Shown in pieces: positions 10,304 through 18,618 of a DNA stretch of 64,000 nucleotides (the stretch's first letter is position 1; each line of letters opens with the position of its first letter). The notes beneath the pieces were generated by a model. The model was not told where the DNA came from, searched no databases, and was given only the letters and a program-made list of their open reading frames with translations. The DNA lies in the NCBI RefSeq assembly GCF_009663685.2, contig NZ_RCOG02000012.1:603424-667423 (forward strand), read 5' to 3'. Position numbers and translations under genes: made by a program. This DNA is from Cupriavidus sp. U2. GTDB taxonomy: Bacteria > Pseudomonadota > Gammaproteobacteria > Burkholderiales > Burkholderiaceae.

Positions 10304-10319
10304 TGGCACGCAAGTTGCA
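10304..10319 (+). promoter_or_regulatory. Sigma-54 (RpoN) promoter of the urt-ure block
   Basis: TGGCACGCAAGTTGCA fits the -24/-12 consensus TGGCACG-N4-TTGCA at every defined position. The invariant GG is at 10305-10306 and the GC at 10317-10318, exactly 12 bp apart. Transcription would start near 10330, leaving a leader of about 55 nt before the urtA ATG at 10385. Confidence 0.88.
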
Positions 10320-10384
10320 GAAGCGTTACCCGGGGTGCGTAGTCCCTGACCACATACGACAAATTGGACAAAATGGGAGCTGCA

Positions 10385-11644
10385 ATGAAACGACGTGACA
10401 TGCTGAAGCTGTCGGCGGTAGCCGCCGCGGCGATGATCGGTACCAGCCCGCTGATGGCGCAGACGAAGGAACCGATCAAGGTCGGCATCCTGCATTCGCT
10501 GTCGGGCACCATGGCCATCTCCGAGACTTCGCTCAAGGACGTGGCGCTGATGACGATCGACGAGATCAACAAGAGCGGCGGCGTGCTGGGCCGCAAGCTC
10601 GAGCCCGTGGTGGTCGACCCCGCTTCCAACTGGCCGCTGTTCGCCGAGAAGGCCCGTCAGCTGATCACCAAGGACAAGGTGGCCGTGACGTTCGGCTGCT
10701 GGACGTCCGTGTCGCGCAAGTCGGTGCTGCCGGTCTATGAAGAGACCAACGCACTGCTGTTTTACCCGGTGCAGTACGAAGGCGAGGAAATGTCCAAGAA
10801 CGTGTTCTACACGGGGGCCGCGCCGAACCAGCAGGCCATCCCGGCCGTGGAATACCTGATGAGCAAGGAGGGCGGCGGTGCCAAGCGCTTCTTCCTGCTG
10901 GGCACCGACTACGTGTATCCCCGCACCACCAACAAGATCCTGCGCGCGTTCCTGAAGAGCAAGGGCGTAGCCGACAAGGACATCGAAGAGGTCTACACCC
11001 CGTTTGGCCATAGCGACTACCAGACCATCGTCGCCAACATCAAGAAGTTCTCGCAGGGCGGCAAGACGGCCGTGATCTCGACGATCAACGGCGACTCCAA
11101 CGTGCCGTTCTACAAGGAACTGGGCAACGCCGGCCTGAAGGCCAAGGACGTGCCGGTGGTGGCTTTCTCGGTGGGCGAGGAAGAACTGCGCGGCATCGAC
11201 ACCAAGCCGCTGGTGGGCCACCTGGCCGCCTGGAACTACTTCATGTCGGTCAAGAATGGCGAGAACGACGCGTTCAAGAAGCGGTGGGCGGCATGGGTCA
11301 AGGCCAACAACCTGCCCGGCGGCGACAAGCGCGTGACCAACGACCCGATGGAAGCCACCTACGTCGGTATCCACATGTGGGCCCAGGCCGTGAAGAAGGC
11401 CGGCACCACCGACGTGGACAAGGTGCGCGCCGCCATGTACGGCCAGACCTTCAAGGCGCCGGACGGCTTCACGCTGACCATGGGCGACAACCATCACCTG
11501 TACAAGCCCGTGATGATCGGCGAAGTGAAGGGCGACGGCCAGTTCAACGTGGTCTGGAAAACGCCGAAGCCGATCCGTGCGCAGCCGTGGAGCCCGTTCA
11601 TCGCGGGTAACGAAGGCAAGGCCGACAAGGTCGGCGGGAACTAA
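10385..11644 (+). CDS. urtA: Urea ABC transporter, periplasmic urea-binding protein
   Basis: A 419-residue type I periplasmic binding protein of the branched-chain amino acid/amide family. The N-terminus MKRRDMLKLSAVAAAAM with a paired arginine and cleavage near PLMAQ suggests Tat export. The mature part begins EPIKVGILHSLSGTMAISET; GCWTSVSRKSVLPVYEE and LLFYPVQYEGEE are typical of UrtA and its relative FmdD. The ATG at 10385 follows a GGGAG site. It is the first gene of urtABCDE, behind an NtrC/sigma-54 promoter and directly upstream of the urease genes. That context makes urea, not a generic amide, the likely ligand. Confidence 0.94.
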   Translation: MKRRDMLKLSAVAAAAMIGTSPLMAQTKEPIKVGILHSLSGTMAISETSLKDVALMTIDEINKSGGVLGRKLEPVVVDPASNWPLFAEKARQLITKDKVAVTFGCWTSVSRKSVLPVYEETNALLFYPVQYEGEEMSKNVFYTGAAPNQQAIPAVEYLMSKEGGGAKRFFLLGTDYVYPRTTNKILRAFLKSKGVADKDIEEVYTPFGHSDYQTIVANIKKFSQGGKTAVISTINGDSNVPFYKELGNAGLKAKDVPVVAFSVGEEELRGIDTKPLVGHLAAWNYFMSVKNGENDAFKKRWAAWVKANNLPGGDKRVTNDPMEATYVGIHMWAQAVKKAGTTDVDKVRAAMYGQTFKAPDGFTLTMGDNHHLYKPVMIGEVKGDGQFNVVWKTPKPIRAQPWSPFIAGNEGKADKVGGN

Positions 11645-11667
11645 GCGCTGCCGACCGTTGTTATGCG

Positions 11668-11708
11668 CTCCCCTCTCCCATGCAGTGGAGAGGGGTGGGG
11701 GTGAGGGT
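11668..11708. repeat. Dispersed palindromic repeat, copy A1
   Basis: An approximately 41-bp GC-rich imperfect palindrome (CTCCCCTCTCCC, short loop, GGAGAGGGG, then TGGGGGTGAGGG), lying in inverted orientation to copy A2 43 bp further on. It is in the 199-bp urtA-urtB gap. The family consensus is roughly CCCTCWCCCCC-RR-CCCCTCTCCCGC-loop-GCGGGAGAGGGGAG. Confidence 0.85.
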
Positions 11709-11750
11709 AAAACCTCTCAAGATGCGAGTGCGGCGATTTGACCTGCCGTG

Positions 11751-11792
11751 CCCTCACCCCCGGCCCCTCTCCCGCAGGCGGGAGAGGGGAGC
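11751..11792. repeat. Dispersed palindromic repeat, copy A2
   Basis: The second, better-conserved copy of the same palindrome (CCCTCACCCCC head, then CCCCTCTCCCGC and its inverse GCGGGAGAGGGG). A1 and A2 together form a large inverted pair behind urtA. It could act as a 3' barrier that keeps urtA mRNA more abundant than the permease genes. Confidence 0.87.
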
Positions 11793-11843
11793 AAGGACAA
11801 GAACAATACTAGACGCGATCCATCGCGCGAACCAGGCTCCTGA

Positions 11844-13481
11844 ATGCACCGACCCAATATCCGCTCGTGGCTGCGCGCCATGCTCGCCGCGTTGCTGCTG
11901 GCCGCTGCCCCGCTCTGGGCCGCCACGCCGCTCACGCAGGCCGACCTGAAGCCGCTGGCCGAGGACGACTTCGACGCCAAGACCGCCGCGCTTGCCAAAG
12001 TCACGCAGGCGCCGGCCGAACAGGCCGGCCCGATCCTGAAGGCACTGCAGGACGATGCGCTGCAGTATGAACCATCGGTCGGCATGGTGCGCCAGGATGG
12101 TGACAAGTATCTCGATGCCATCAGCGGCAAGCCCGTCGCCGTGAAGAGCGATGCGCTGGAATCGCTGACGCTGAACAACAGCCTGCGCACCATCGTCGAC
12201 AGCGCCGCCAGCAGCCTGCTGCTGCAGTCGCCGGACATCGCGGTACGCACGCAGGCCATCAACACGCTGCTCGACCAGCCCGGGAACGCGTCGCGCGAGG
12301 CGGTCGAGGCCGCCCGCAAGGCCGAGGCCGATGCCGGGCTGCGTGCCCGCCTGGACGTGATCTGGGCCAATACCGTACTGGCCCAGGGCACCGAGGCCCC
12401 GCGCGATGCACGGCTCGATGCCATCCGCATCCTGGGCAGCGACAGCAACCCGCAGTCGCGCCAGAAGCTGATGCCGCTGATGGAAAAGGACGATGCCGGC
12501 AAGTACAAGGAAGCCGACGAGGGCGTGCGCGTGGCCGCCCAGCAGGCCATCGACCAGATGCGCAGCGAACAGCGCCGCGCCGAACTGCTGGGCAACCTGT
12601 TCGCCGGCCTGAGCCTGGGCAGCGTGCTGCTGCTGGCGGCGCTGGGCCTGGCCATCACGTATGGCCTGATCGGCGTCATCAACATGGCGCACGGCGAATT
12701 CCTGATGATTGGCGCCTATGCCACGTACGTGGTGCAGACGCTGTTCCGCGCCTATGCGCCGAACGCGTTCGACTGGTACCTGGTGGCGGCGCTGCCGGCC
12801 TCGTTCCTGGCGGCTGGCGTGGTCGGCTTCGCGCTGGAGCGGATCGTGCTGCGGCATCTGTACGGCCGTCCGCTGGAAACGCTGCTGGCCACGTTCGGTA
12901 TCAGCCTGCCGCTGATGCAGGCCGTGCGCACGATCTTCGGCGCGCAGAACGTGGAGGTGGCCAATCCGGTGTGGATGAGCGGCGGCTTCGATGCGATGGC
13001 CGGGCTCGTGATCCCGTACAACCGTGTGGTCATCATCCTGTTCGCGCTGGCCGTGGTGGCCGTGGCGTGGGCCGTGCTGAACCGTACCCGTCTGGGCCTG
13101 TTCGTGCGCGCCACGACGCAGAACCGCACCATGGCGGCCTGCGTGGGCGTGCGCACGTGGAAGGTGGACAGCTACGCGTTTGCGTTCGGCGCCGGCATTG
13201 CCGGGCTGGGTGGCTGCGCGCTGTCGCAGATCGGCAATGTGGGCCCCGACCTGGGGCAGGCATACATCATCGATTCGTTCATGGTCGTGGTGCTGGGCGG
13301 GGTGGGGCAGCTGGCCGGCACCATCGTCGGGGCATTCGGCCTCGGCATCATCAACAAGTTCATCGAGCCGTTCTACGGCGCGGTGCTGGCCAAGATCTTC
13401 GTCCTCGTGCTGATCGTGCTGTTCATCCAGAAGCGGCCGCAGGGACTTTTCGCGCTCAAGGGGCGCAGCGCGGAGGCCTGA
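11844..13481 (+). CDS. urtB: Urea ABC transporter permease UrtB
   Basis: A 545-residue inner-membrane permease. It has a signal-like hydrophobic N-terminus (residues 8-27). A long periplasmic helical region of about 220 residues follows, which is characteristic of UrtB and absent from LivH. Then comes a LivH-type permease domain from about residue 250 (LFAGLSLGSVLLLAALGLAITYGLIGVINMAHGEF, given here in part: GLIGVINMAHGEFLMIGAY). The C-terminus holds FMVVVLGGVGQLAGT and ends in IQKRPQGLFALKGR. It pairs with UrtC to form the translocation channel. Confidence 0.93.
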   Translation: MHRPNIRSWLRAMLAALLLAAAPLWAATPLTQADLKPLAEDDFDAKTAALAKVTQAPAEQAGPILKALQDDALQYEPSVGMVRQDGDKYLDAISGKPVAVKSDALESLTLNNSLRTIVDSAASSLLLQSPDIAVRTQAINTLLDQPGNASREAVEAARKAEADAGLRARLDVIWANTVLAQGTEAPRDARLDAIRILGSDSNPQSRQKLMPLMEKDDAGKYKEADEGVRVAAQQAIDQMRSEQRRAELLGNLFAGLSLGSVLLLAALGLAITYGLIGVINMAHGEFLMIGAYATYVVQTLFRAYAPNAFDWYLVAALPASFLAAGVVGFALERIVLRHLYGRPLETLLATFGISLPLMQAVRTIFGAQNVEVANPVWMSGGFDAMAGLVIPYNRVVIILFALAVVAVAWAVLNRTRLGLFVRATTQNRTMAACVGVRTWKVDSYAFAFGAGIAGLGGCALSQIGNVGPDLGQAYIIDSFMVVVLGGVGQLAGTIVGAFGLGIINKFIEPFYGAVLAKIFVLVLIVLFIQKRPQGLFALKGRSAEA

Positions 13482-13482
13482 C

Positions 13483-14682
13483 ATGAGCAGCTTTTCCTCT
13501 TCATCCCGCAAGGCGTTCAAGCTGTCGGTGCCGGAGCGCCAGCCGCTGTTCTCGGGCCGCGTATGGACGCTGCTGGTGCTGCTGACCGTGGTCGTGGCCA
13601 TCGGCGTGCCCATCTGCGCGCTGGTGCTGCCGGAGACCCATCCGCTGCACCTGTCGGCCTATGCGCTGACGCTGTTCGGCAAGATCATGTGCTTTGCGCT
13701 GGCGGCCATCGCGCTGGACCTGGTGTGGGGCTACTGCGGCATCCTGAGCCTGGGCCACGGCCTGTTCTTCGCGCTGGGCGGCTATGCGATGGGCATGTAC
13801 CTGATGCGCTCGATCGGCCGCGAGGGGGTCTACAAGAGCGACCTGCCCGACTTCATGGTGTTCCTGGACTGGAAGGAACTGCCGTGGTTCTGGCACGGCA
13901 CCGAGCACCTGCCGTATGCGCTGCTGCTGGTGGTGCTGGTGCCCGGCGTGCTGGCGTGGCTGTTCGGCTTCTTCGCGTTCCGGTCGCGCATCAAGGGCGT
14001 GTACCTGTCGATCATCACGCAGGCCATGACCTATGCCGCGATGCTGCTGTTCTTCCGCAACGAGACGGGTTTCGGTGGCAACAACGGCTTCACGGACTTC
14101 AAGCGCATCGCCGGCTTCGCGGTGGCCGCGCCGCAGACCCGCACCGCCCTGTTCGTGCTGACCTTCCTGGCGCTGGTGGCCGGCTTCGTTGCGTGCCGCT
14201 ACATCGTCACGTCGAAGCTGGGCCGCGTGGTGACCGCCGTGCGCGACGCCGAAACGCGCGTGATGTTCTCGGGCTACAACCCGCTGGGCTACAAGCTGTT
14301 CGTCTGGACGTTCTCGGCCGTGCTGTGCGGCATTGCGGGCGCGCTGTACGTGCCGCAGGTGGGCATCATCAACCCGGGCGAGATGTCGCCGGCGAACTCG
14401 ATCGAGATGGCCGTATGGGTCGCCGTGGGTGGCCGCGGCACGCTGATCGGGCCCATCGTCGGCGCGTTCCTGGTGAACGGCGCCAAGACCATGTTCACGG
14501 CCTACTTTGCCGAGTACTGGCTGTTCCTGCTCGGCGCGATGTTCGTGCTGGTGACGCTGTACCTGCCCGATGGCGTGGTGGGGCTGGTGCGGCGCCTGCG
14601 GGGCCAGCGCACCGCCGCGGAAAAGATCGAGGCGGCCACCGATGAAGCAGCGGTGGCGCCGCAACAAGGGAGCAACGCATGA
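13483..14682 (+). CDS. urtC: Urea ABC transporter permease UrtC
   Basis: A 399-residue LivM-type permease with about ten membrane helices. Family segments are VWGYCGILSLGHGLFFALGGYAMGMYLMR, here around residues 82-110, and the cytoplasmic coupling loop TAVRDAETRVMFSGYNPLGYKLFVW near residue 250. Its ATG starts one base behind the urtB stop, and its 3' end overlaps urtD by 4 bp. The heterodimer with UrtB forms the membrane pore. Confidence 0.93.
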   Translation: MSSFSSSSRKAFKLSVPERQPLFSGRVWTLLVLLTVVVAIGVPICALVLPETHPLHLSAYALTLFGKIMCFALAAIALDLVWGYCGILSLGHGLFFALGGYAMGMYLMRSIGREGVYKSDLPDFMVFLDWKELPWFWHGTEHLPYALLLVVLVPGVLAWLFGFFAFRSRIKGVYLSIITQAMTYAAMLLFFRNETGFGGNNGFTDFKRIAGFAVAAPQTRTALFVLTFLALVAGFVACRYIVTSKLGRVVTAVRDAETRVMFSGYNPLGYKLFVWTFSAVLCGIAGALYVPQVGIINPGEMSPANSIEMAVWVAVGGRGTLIGPIVGAFLVNGAKTMFTAYFAEYWLFLLGAMFVLVTLYLPDGVVGLVRRLRGQRTAAEKIEAATDEAAVAPQQGSNA

Positions 14683-15527
14683 ACGCCGCGCTGGGACTGC
14701 AACAGGCAGAAAGCGGAGACGCCACCGGCCTGGGCCGCATCGTCGAACCCGGTGTCATCGACACCACGCACGGGCCCATCCTCTATATCGAGGACCTGAC
14801 CGTGCAGTTCGACGGCTTCCGCGCGCTGAACAAGCTGTCGCTGTCGATCGACCATGGCGAGCTGCGCTGCGTGATCGGCCCGAACGGCGCGGGCAAGACG
14901 ACCATGATGGACGTCATCACCGGCAAGACCGGGCCGCGCAACGCGAACGTCACGGGACGCGTGTACCTGGGCCAGACCATCGACCTGATGCGGATGACCG
15001 AGCCGAAGATCGCCCAGACCGGCATCGGCCGCAAGTTCCAGAAGCCCACCGTGTTCGAGCAGCACGCGGTCTGGGAGAACCTGGAACTGGCGATGAAGGC
15101 CGACAAGCGCTGGTGGTCGTCGCTGCGTGCACGGCTGACTGGCGAAGGACACCGCCGGATCGAGGAAACCCTGGCGCTGACGGGCCTGGAGGACGAGGCC
15201 TACCGGCCCGCCGGCCTGCTGTCGCACGGCCAGAAGCAGCGGCTGGAGATCGGCATGCTGCTGATGCAGCAGCCGCAGCTGCTGCTGCTCGATGAGCCCG
15301 TGGCCGGCATGACCGACGAGGAAACCATGCAACTGGCGGCGCTGCTCAACAGCCTGCGCGGCAGCTGCTCGATGATGGTCGTGGAGCACGACATGGAGTT
15401 CGTGGCCGCGCTGGCGGGCGACGCCGGCCGGGTGACGGTGCTGGCCGAAGGCAGTTTGCTGGCCGAGGGCACCCTCGACGCCGTCAAGCGCGACGAGCGC
15501 GTGATCGAATCCTACCTGGGAAGATAA
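14679..15527 (+). CDS. urtD: Urea ABC transporter ATP-binding protein UrtD
   Basis: A 282-residue LivG-type ATPase. Walker A is GPNGAGKTT near residue 67, the signature is LLSHGQKQRLEIG near 186, and Walker B is QLLLLDEPVAGM near 205. A 30-residue N-terminal extension precedes the domain, as usual in UrtD. It overlaps urtC by ATGA and is followed by urtE after 2 bp. It powers urea import together with UrtE. Confidence 0.94.
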   Translation: MNAALGLQQAESGDATGLGRIVEPGVIDTTHGPILYIEDLTVQFDGFRALNKLSLSIDHGELRCVIGPNGAGKTTMMDVITGKTGPRNANVTGRVYLGQTIDLMRMTEPKIAQTGIGRKFQKPTVFEQHAVWENLELAMKADKRWWSSLRARLTGEGHRRIEETLALTGLEDEAYRPAGLLSHGQKQRLEIGMLLMQQPQLLLLDEPVAGMTDEETMQLAALLNSLRGSCSMMVVEHDMEFVAALAGDAGRVTVLAEGSLLAEGTLDAVKRDERVIESYLGR

Positions 15528-15529
15528 CC

Positions 15530-16222
15530 ATGCTGCAGGTCAATGCACTGAACCAGTTTTACGGCGGCAGCCACATCCTGCGCGATGTGTCGTTCGAGGT
15601 GCCGCACGGCAAGCTGACGACGCTGCTGGGCCGCAACGGCGTGGGCAAGAGCACGCTGCTCAAATGCCTGATGGGCGTGGTGCCCACCCGCAGCGGCAGC
15701 GTCAGCTGGGACGGCAAGGCGCTGGAGAAGAAGGCGCCCTATGAGCGCGTGTCGGCCGGGCTGGCCTACGTGCCGCAGGGCCGGGAGATCTTTCCGCGCC
15801 TGAGCGTCGAGGAAAACCTGCTGATCGGCGCCGCCAGCCGTGGCAAGCCGGCAGGCGTACCGGACCGCATCTACGAGCTGTTTCCCGTGCTGCGCACGAT
15901 GCGCCAGCGGCGGGGCGGCGACCTGTCGGGCGGGCAGCAGCAACAGCTGGCCATCGGCCGCGCGCTGATGAGCGAGCCCCAGCTGCTGATTCTTGACGAG
16001 CCGACCGAGGGCATCCAGCCGTCGATCATCCAGGACATCGGCCGCGCGCTGCGCCTGCTGGTGGACGAATTCGGCATGACCGTGCTGCTGGTGGAGCAGT
16101 ACTACGAATTCGCGCGCCATCTGGCCGATCATTACGTGGTGATGAGCCGGGGCGAAGTGGTGGCCAAGGGCGCGGGCGCGACGATGGAACAGGACGGCGT
16201 GCGGGAACTGATCGCGGTGTGA
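15530..16222 (+). CDS. urtE: Urea ABC transporter ATP-binding protein UrtE
   Basis: A 230-residue LivF-type ATPase: Walker A GRNGVGKSTLLK near residue 36, signature LSGGQQQQLAIGRALMSEP near 135, Walker B LLILDEPTEGIQPSI near 155. The wording TEGIQPSIIQDIGR is typical of UrtE, whereas LivF usually has a different switch region. Last gene of the importer; the ureD gene follows after about 100 bp without a terminator. Confidence 0.94.
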   Translation: MLQVNALNQFYGGSHILRDVSFEVPHGKLTTLLGRNGVGKSTLLKCLMGVVPTRSGSVSWDGKALEKKAPYERVSAGLAYVPQGREIFPRLSVEENLLIGAASRGKPAGVPDRIYELFPVLRTMRQRRGGDLSGGQQQQLAIGRALMSEPQLLILDEPTEGIQPSIIQDIGRALRLLVDEFGMTVLLVEQYYEFARHLADHYVVMSRGEVVAKGAGATMEQDGVRELIAV

Positions 16223-16326
16223 AGCCCCGCCGACGGCACGCGCGCTGGCGCGCCTTCCGGTGAGGGCGGCCGCGCGCTATGATCCGTGGGATACCTCCGC
16301 GCGCGTCCGCGCCTGCCTTTTTCATC

Positions 16327-17208
16327 ATGCGTCATCCGGATTTTCCTTCGTCACTCGCCATGTCTGCTGGATGGCACGCCAGCCTGCGCCTGCGCTTTGC
16401 AGACCGCGCGGGCCGCGCCGCCATGGTCGAGCGCCGGCACGAGGGGCCGTTGCGCGTGCAGAAGCCGCTCTACCCGGAAGGGGCCATCTGTCATGGCGTG
16501 GTGCTGCACCCGCCGGCCGGCGTGGCCGGGGGTGACCTGCTCGATATCGACATCGCCGTGGAAGCCGGCGCGCACGCCGTGCTGGCGACGCCGGGCGCCA
16601 CCAAGTGGTACAAGTCGCAGGGCCGCGACGCGGCGCAGCAGGTGCGGATCGAAGTGGCCGAAGGGGCCAGGCTGGACTGGCTGCCGCAGGAGAACATCGT
16701 GTTCGACGATGCCCGTGCGCGCATTGCCACCGACGTGGTGGTGGCGCCCGGCGGCAGCGCCATCGGCTGGGACGCCGTGGTGCTGGGCCGGCTGGCTTCG
16801 GGCGAACATTGGGCCCGCGGTTCGCTGTGGCTCGATACCCGTATTGCCGGCCCGGACCGTGCGCTGTGGATCGAGCAATCGCTTCTCGACGCCGGGTCGC
16901 CGTTGCGCGGCGCGCTGGCCGGCATGGACGGCCTGCCCATCCTGGCCACGCTGTGGGCCGTGGGGCAGGGCGCCACGCAGGAACTGGCCGAATCGCTGGC
17001 CGAACGGTTGCCGTATCGCCCGGACCTCCGGGCCGGCGTGACCTGCCTGGCAGGCCGAGGACAACCGGCAAGCCAGTCGATGCTGCTGGTCCGCGTGCTG
17101 GGCCGCGACATGGAGGCAGTGCGCCACCTGATGATCGATTGCTGGAACGCACTTCGCATGCCGATCCACGGCGTGCCGGCCCGGCCCCTGCGGCTCTGGG
17201 CCACCTGA
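16327..17208 (+). CDS. ureD: Urease accessory protein UreD
   Basis: A 293-residue scaffold that binds apo-urease and, with UreF and UreG, delivers nickel. Family segments are [27 protein letters not shown] and [17 protein letters not shown] in the first half. The frame is open from 16279, but ATG 16327 gives the usual N-terminus and length; no strong ribosome-binding site settles the choice, and ATG at 16360 also remains possible. It opens the urease gene group ureDA-J-BCE-FG. Confidence 0.9.
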   Translation: MRHPDFPSSLAMSAGWHASLRLRFADRAGRAAMVERRHEGPLRVQKPLYPEGAICHGVVLHPPAGVAGGDLLDIDIAVEAGAHAVLATPGATKWYKSQGRDAAQQVRIEVAEGARLDWLPQENIVFDDARARIATDVVVAPGGSAIGWDAVVLGRLASGEHWARGSLWLDTRIAGPDRALWIEQSLLDAGSPLRGALAGMDGLPILATLWAVGQGATQELAESLAERLPYRPDLRAGVTCLAGRGQPASQSMLLVRVLGRDMEAVRHLMIDCWNALRMPIHGVPARPLRLWAT

Positions 17209-17216
17209 CGGCACAT

Positions 17217-17252
17217 CAACAAGAACGCCAGCAAGAACGCCAACAAGAACAC
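17217..17252 (+). repeat. 12-bp tandem repeat between ureD and ureA
   Basis: Three near-identical 12-bp units (CAACAAGAACGC, CAGCAAGAACGC, CAACAAGAACAC) fill the spacer between ureD and ureA, close to the ureA start. Confidence 0.85.
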
Positions 17253-17270
17253 CAGAACGGAAAAGCCAAC

Positions 17271-17573
17271 ATGGAACTGACGCCGCGCGAGAAAGACAAG
17301 CTGCTGATCTTCACCGCCGCCCTGCTGGCCGAGCGCCGCCGGGCGCGCGGGCTCAAGCTCAACTACCCCGAGTCGGTGGCGCTGATCACCGCCGCCATCA
17401 TGGAAGGCGCGCGGGACGGCCGCACCGTGGCCGAACTGATGCACGAAGGCACCACCGTGCTGCGCCGCGAGGACGTCATGGACGGCGTGGCCGAGATGAT
17501 TCCGGAAATCCAGGTGGAAGCCACGTTCCCGGACGGCACCAAGCTGGTCACCGTGCACCACCCGATCGTCTGA
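17271..17573 (+). CDS. ureA: Urease subunit gamma
   Basis: The 100-residue small subunit of urease, beginning [20 protein letters not shown] and containing [21 protein letters not shown] and HPIV at the C-terminus, all typical of UreA. It forms the (alpha-beta-gamma)3 urease trimer with UreB and UreC. The start is fixed by family alignment. The gene is separated from ureB by ureJ, an arrangement known from several beta-proteobacteria. Confidence 0.97.
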   Translation: MELTPREKDKLLIFTAALLAERRRARGLKLNYPESVALITAAIMEGARDGRTVAELMHEGTTVLRREDVMDGVAEMIPEIQVEATFPDGTKLVTVHHPIV

Positions 17574-17575
17574 AG

Positions 17576-17619
17576 CCCATCCCCGGCCCATCCCAGGCCC
17601 ATCCCCGGCCCATCGCCCG
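17576..17619 (+). repeat. 11-bp tandem repeat between ureA and ureJ
   Basis: Four units of CCCATCCCCGG, the first and third identical, the second with one change and the fourth diverged, begin right behind the ureA stop. Together with the 12-bp array before ureA, this shows two short tandem duplications flanking one gene. Confidence 0.85.
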
Positions 17620-17652
17620 AACCGAACGCTCAACAAGAAGAGGACCAACCCT

Positions 17653-18291
17653 ATGCAACGCCCGACTTTCGCCCGCGTCATGACCGGCGCCACGCTTTCG
17701 CTGGCCGCCGTTTCCGCCTTCGCCCACCCCGGCCACGACGCCGCCACGGTCGGCGCCAGCCTGTTCGCCGGCCTGGCCCACCCGTTCACCGGTGCCGACC
17801 ACCTGCTGGCGATGGCAGCCGTCGGTGTCTGGAGCGCACTGATCGCCACGTCGAGCGGTGCCTTCGGCCAGGGTGCGTCGAAGCTCGACATGCTGCGCCT
17901 GCCGCTGGCCTTCGTCGCGATGATGCTGGTGGGCGCCGTGCTGGGGCTGGCCGGGGTGACGCTGCCGGCCGTGGAGCCGATGATCGCGGTCTCGCTGCTC
18001 GTGATCGGCCTGCTGGTGGCGATGCGTGCGAAGCTGCCGGCGCTGTCCGGCATGGCCATCGTCGGCGGCTTTGCGCTGTTCCACGGCTACGCGCACGGTG
18101 CGGAGCTGCCGGCCACCGCGGCGGCGCTGCCCGGCGTGCTGGCCTATGTCGGCGGCTTTGCCGTCAGCACGATGACGCTGCATGTGATGGGTATTGGCGT
18201 TGGCACGTTCCTGCGTCGCCATGCGGGCTGGATGGCACGCGTGGCCGGGGCGGGCGTGGCGCTGTATGGCGTTGGCCTGCTGGTGGCCTGA
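17653..18291 (+). CDS. ureJ: HupE/UreJ family nickel-transport-like membrane protein
   Basis: A 212-residue inner-membrane protein: a cleavable signal (ending near SAFAHPGH) and about six membrane helices. The metal-binding motifs HPGHD at the mature N-terminus, LAHPFTGADHLLAM near residue 40 and FALFHGYAHGAELP near 140 define the HupE/UreJ family. Members are proposed nickel permeases supplying urease or hydrogenase. Its place between ureA and ureB supports a role in nickel supply for urease. Confidence 0.92.
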   Translation: MQRPTFARVMTGATLSLAAVSAFAHPGHDAATVGASLFAGLAHPFTGADHLLAMAAVGVWSALIATSSGAFGQGASKLDMLRLPLAFVAMMLVGAVLGLAGVTLPAVEPMIAVSLLVIGLLVAMRAKLPALSGMAIVGGFALFHGYAHGAELPATAAALPGVLAYVGGFAVSTMTLHVMGIGVGTFLRRHAGWMARVAGAGVALYGVGLLVA

Positions 18292-18312
18292 CGTTCGCAA
18301 AGGAGCCAGGCG

Positions 18313-18618
18313 ATGATTCCCGGTGAACTGATGCCGCTGGACGGCGAGATCGAACTGAACGCGGGCCGCGCCACGGTCAGCGTGACCGTGGCCAATACGG
18401 GCGATCGGCCGGTGCAGGTCGGGTCGCACTTCCACTTCTACGAAACCAATGCGGCGCTGTCGTTCGACCGCGAAGCCGCGCGCGGCTTCCGGCTCGACAT
18501 CGCGGCCGGCACGGCGGTGCGCTTCGAGCCGGGCCAGTCGCGCACGGTGCAGCTGGTGGCGCTCGATGGCGATCGCATCGTCTACGGCTTCAACGGCAAG
18601 ATCATGGGAGCACTGTGA
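18313..18618 (+). CDS. ureB: Urease subunit beta
   Basis: The 101-residue beta subunit, with [19 protein letters not shown] at the start and [18 protein letters not shown] in the middle, diagnostic for UreB. A clear AAAGGAG site precedes it. Its TGA stop shares one base with the ureC ATG (TGATG), which implies translational coupling. Confidence 0.97.
   Translation: MIPGELMPLDGEIELNAGRATVSVTVANTGDRPVQVGSHFHFYETNAALSFDREAARGFRLDIAAGTAVRFEPGQSRTVQLVALDGDRIVYGFNGKIMGAL

Noticed and set aside
10102..10384. tRNA or small RNA gene upstream of urtA
   Set aside because: No cloverleaf or independent promoter-terminator pair was found; the structure present is explained by NtrC dyads and the sigma-54 promoter.
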